Positions 7,101 through 8,433 of a DNA stretch of 8,433 nt are shown one piece after another. The DNA lies in contig CAJUHL010000071.1 in the NCBI GenBank assembly GCA_910586425.1, forward strand, positions 1 through 8,433. Direction: 5' to 3'. The DNA comes from an uncultured Bacilli bacterium. Lineage in GTDB: Bacteria; Bacillota_I; Bacilli_A; RF39; UBA660. The translations under genes and the position numbers were made by a program. Every line of letters begins with the position of its first letter. Position 1 is the first letter of the stretch. Below the pieces are notes generated by a model. That model saw only the letters and a program-made list of their open reading frames with translations. It had not been told where the DNA came from and searched no databases.

Positions 7101-7811
7101 TTAATAAACAGAATATGCTTTTGCATCACGATAATTTCCACATAAGAATTCGCTTACACGTTCCCTAAGAATAAAATGTTTATCCACCCATTCTAAAATT
7201 GCAAAAAAATCATTAATTTTAAAACAGACAAAAGTATCTTTATTCAGATCAAGTTCATCTCTATAAGTAAGCACATTCCTAAAAATGTCAGTTGTTTGAT
7301 TATCCAAACCACGCATCATAAATTCTGAAACACCTTTATACTCATATGGATAATACATAAACAAATTTTTAGGTTTTTTTAAATTCTTAATCAAACTGAA
7401 TATTGTACTATTTTTATAACTTTCTTTTCTCAAATCTTCTATTTTACTGTCTTTAATATCTCTAAGAATATAGTCCTGCGGAATATCAGAAACCTTTTCT
7501 TTTGTTTTTGTGAATATAAAGCCTTGTGACATTTTACTATAATCCACTTCTGGCATATTTTTATTGAGTTCTCTCATTACCTCTTTACTAACTAATAACT
7601 TAAAATCTAGCTGATATGTAGAAGAAAAAACATCATCCTCCCCATGTGACTGCTCATCCATCAATCTGTAATGTTCCATAAATGAACGTTTTTGAGCAAA
7701 ATACAGTGATCCATTTATCACGTCTATCAAAAAATGTTCATATGTTATTCCGGGAAATGCATTTTTTCCATTGAGCATTAAAAACTTAGGATTATCTACA
7801 CCAAAAATCAT
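7101..7811 (-). CDS. Unrecognised 236-residue protein between hsdS and hsdR
   Basis: I do not recognise a family. The frame is intact and well placed in the operon: it starts 9 nt after the hsdS stop and ends 24 nt before hsdR. ATG 7811 is preferred over the in-frame GTG at 7820 because TAGGTG lies 6 nt before the ATG and the GTG is part of that site. The protein appears soluble, with no signal peptide or membrane segment. Visible segments are MIFGVDNPKFLMLNG near the start, GSLYFAQKRSF at about 31-41 (faintly like the opening of DUF2971 proteins, too weak to use), a Lys-rich stretch IKNLKKPKNLFMYYPYEYKG in the middle, and an aromatic/acidic C-terminal third with FFAILEWVDKHF. Position suggests an accessory of the R-M system, such as a regulator, an anti-restriction control or a toxin-like effector. 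None of these is shown by the sequence. Confidence 0.75.
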   Translation of the reverse strand: MIFGVDNPKFLMLNGKNAFPGITYEHFLIDVINGSLYFAQKRSFMEHYRLMDEQSHGEDDVFSSTYQLDFKLLVSKEVMRELNKNMPEVDYSKMSQGFIFTKTKEKVSDIPQDYILRDIKDSKIEDLRKESYKNSTIFSLIKNLKKPKNLFMYYPYEYKGVSEFMMRGLDNQTTDIFRNVLTYRDELDLNKDTFVCFKINDFFAILEWVDKHFILRERVSEFLCGNYRDAKAYSVY

Positions 7812-7820
7812 TATTTGCAC

Positions 7821-8433
<613 letters not shown>

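Overview
All recognisable genes lie on the minus strand, so the locus is transcribed from the right end of the window to the left. Base composition is AT-rich and the ribosome-binding sites are strong GGAGG/AGAGG-type sites. The proteins resemble those of low-GC Gram-positive bacteria, most plausibly a gut Clostridia/Lachnospiraceae member; that taxonomic guess is inference from family resemblance, not a search.

Right to left, the window opens inside hsdS, the specificity gene of a type I restriction-modification (R-M) system. Only the second target-recognition domain and the conserved C-terminal tail are present. At the right edge this gene runs into an uninterrupted tetranucleotide tract, 13 copies of GACA on the coding strand, cut by the end of the window. 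The tract is open in the hsdS frame and encodes a repeating Asp-Arg-Gln-Thr peptide: a classic simple-sequence-repeat contingency locus. Next come a 236-residue protein of unknown function, a full-length hsdR (1055 residues, nuclease plus translocase motifs intact), and a two-gene cassette of a DUF4297/Cap4-like PD-(D/E)XK nuclease and a HerA-type hexameric ATPase, matching the known HerA-DUF4297 anti-phage system. The junctions from hsdS to herA are 4 to 24 nt, with ribosome-binding sites next to or overlapping the upstream stop codons, so these five genes look like one translationally coupled defence operon. hsdM is not in the window and should lie to the right.

Left of herA is a separate small unit. 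A good sigma-A-type promoter lies just past the herA stop, followed by a leader of about 155 nt and a decayed DUF1016 (YhcG-type) nuclease gene. That gene has a TAG at codon 6, has lost its whole C-terminal nuclease half, and ends inside a rho-independent terminator. Two related palindromes sit in its linker. The last ~156 bases at the left hold no supported gene, only a hairpin and a possible gene start running off the edge.

Together the window is a stacked defence island: a repeat-controlled type I R-M system, a co-transcribed HerA-nuclease system and the remnant of a third nuclease. The most interesting elements are the GACA tract in hsdS and the unrecognised gene between hsdS and hsdR.
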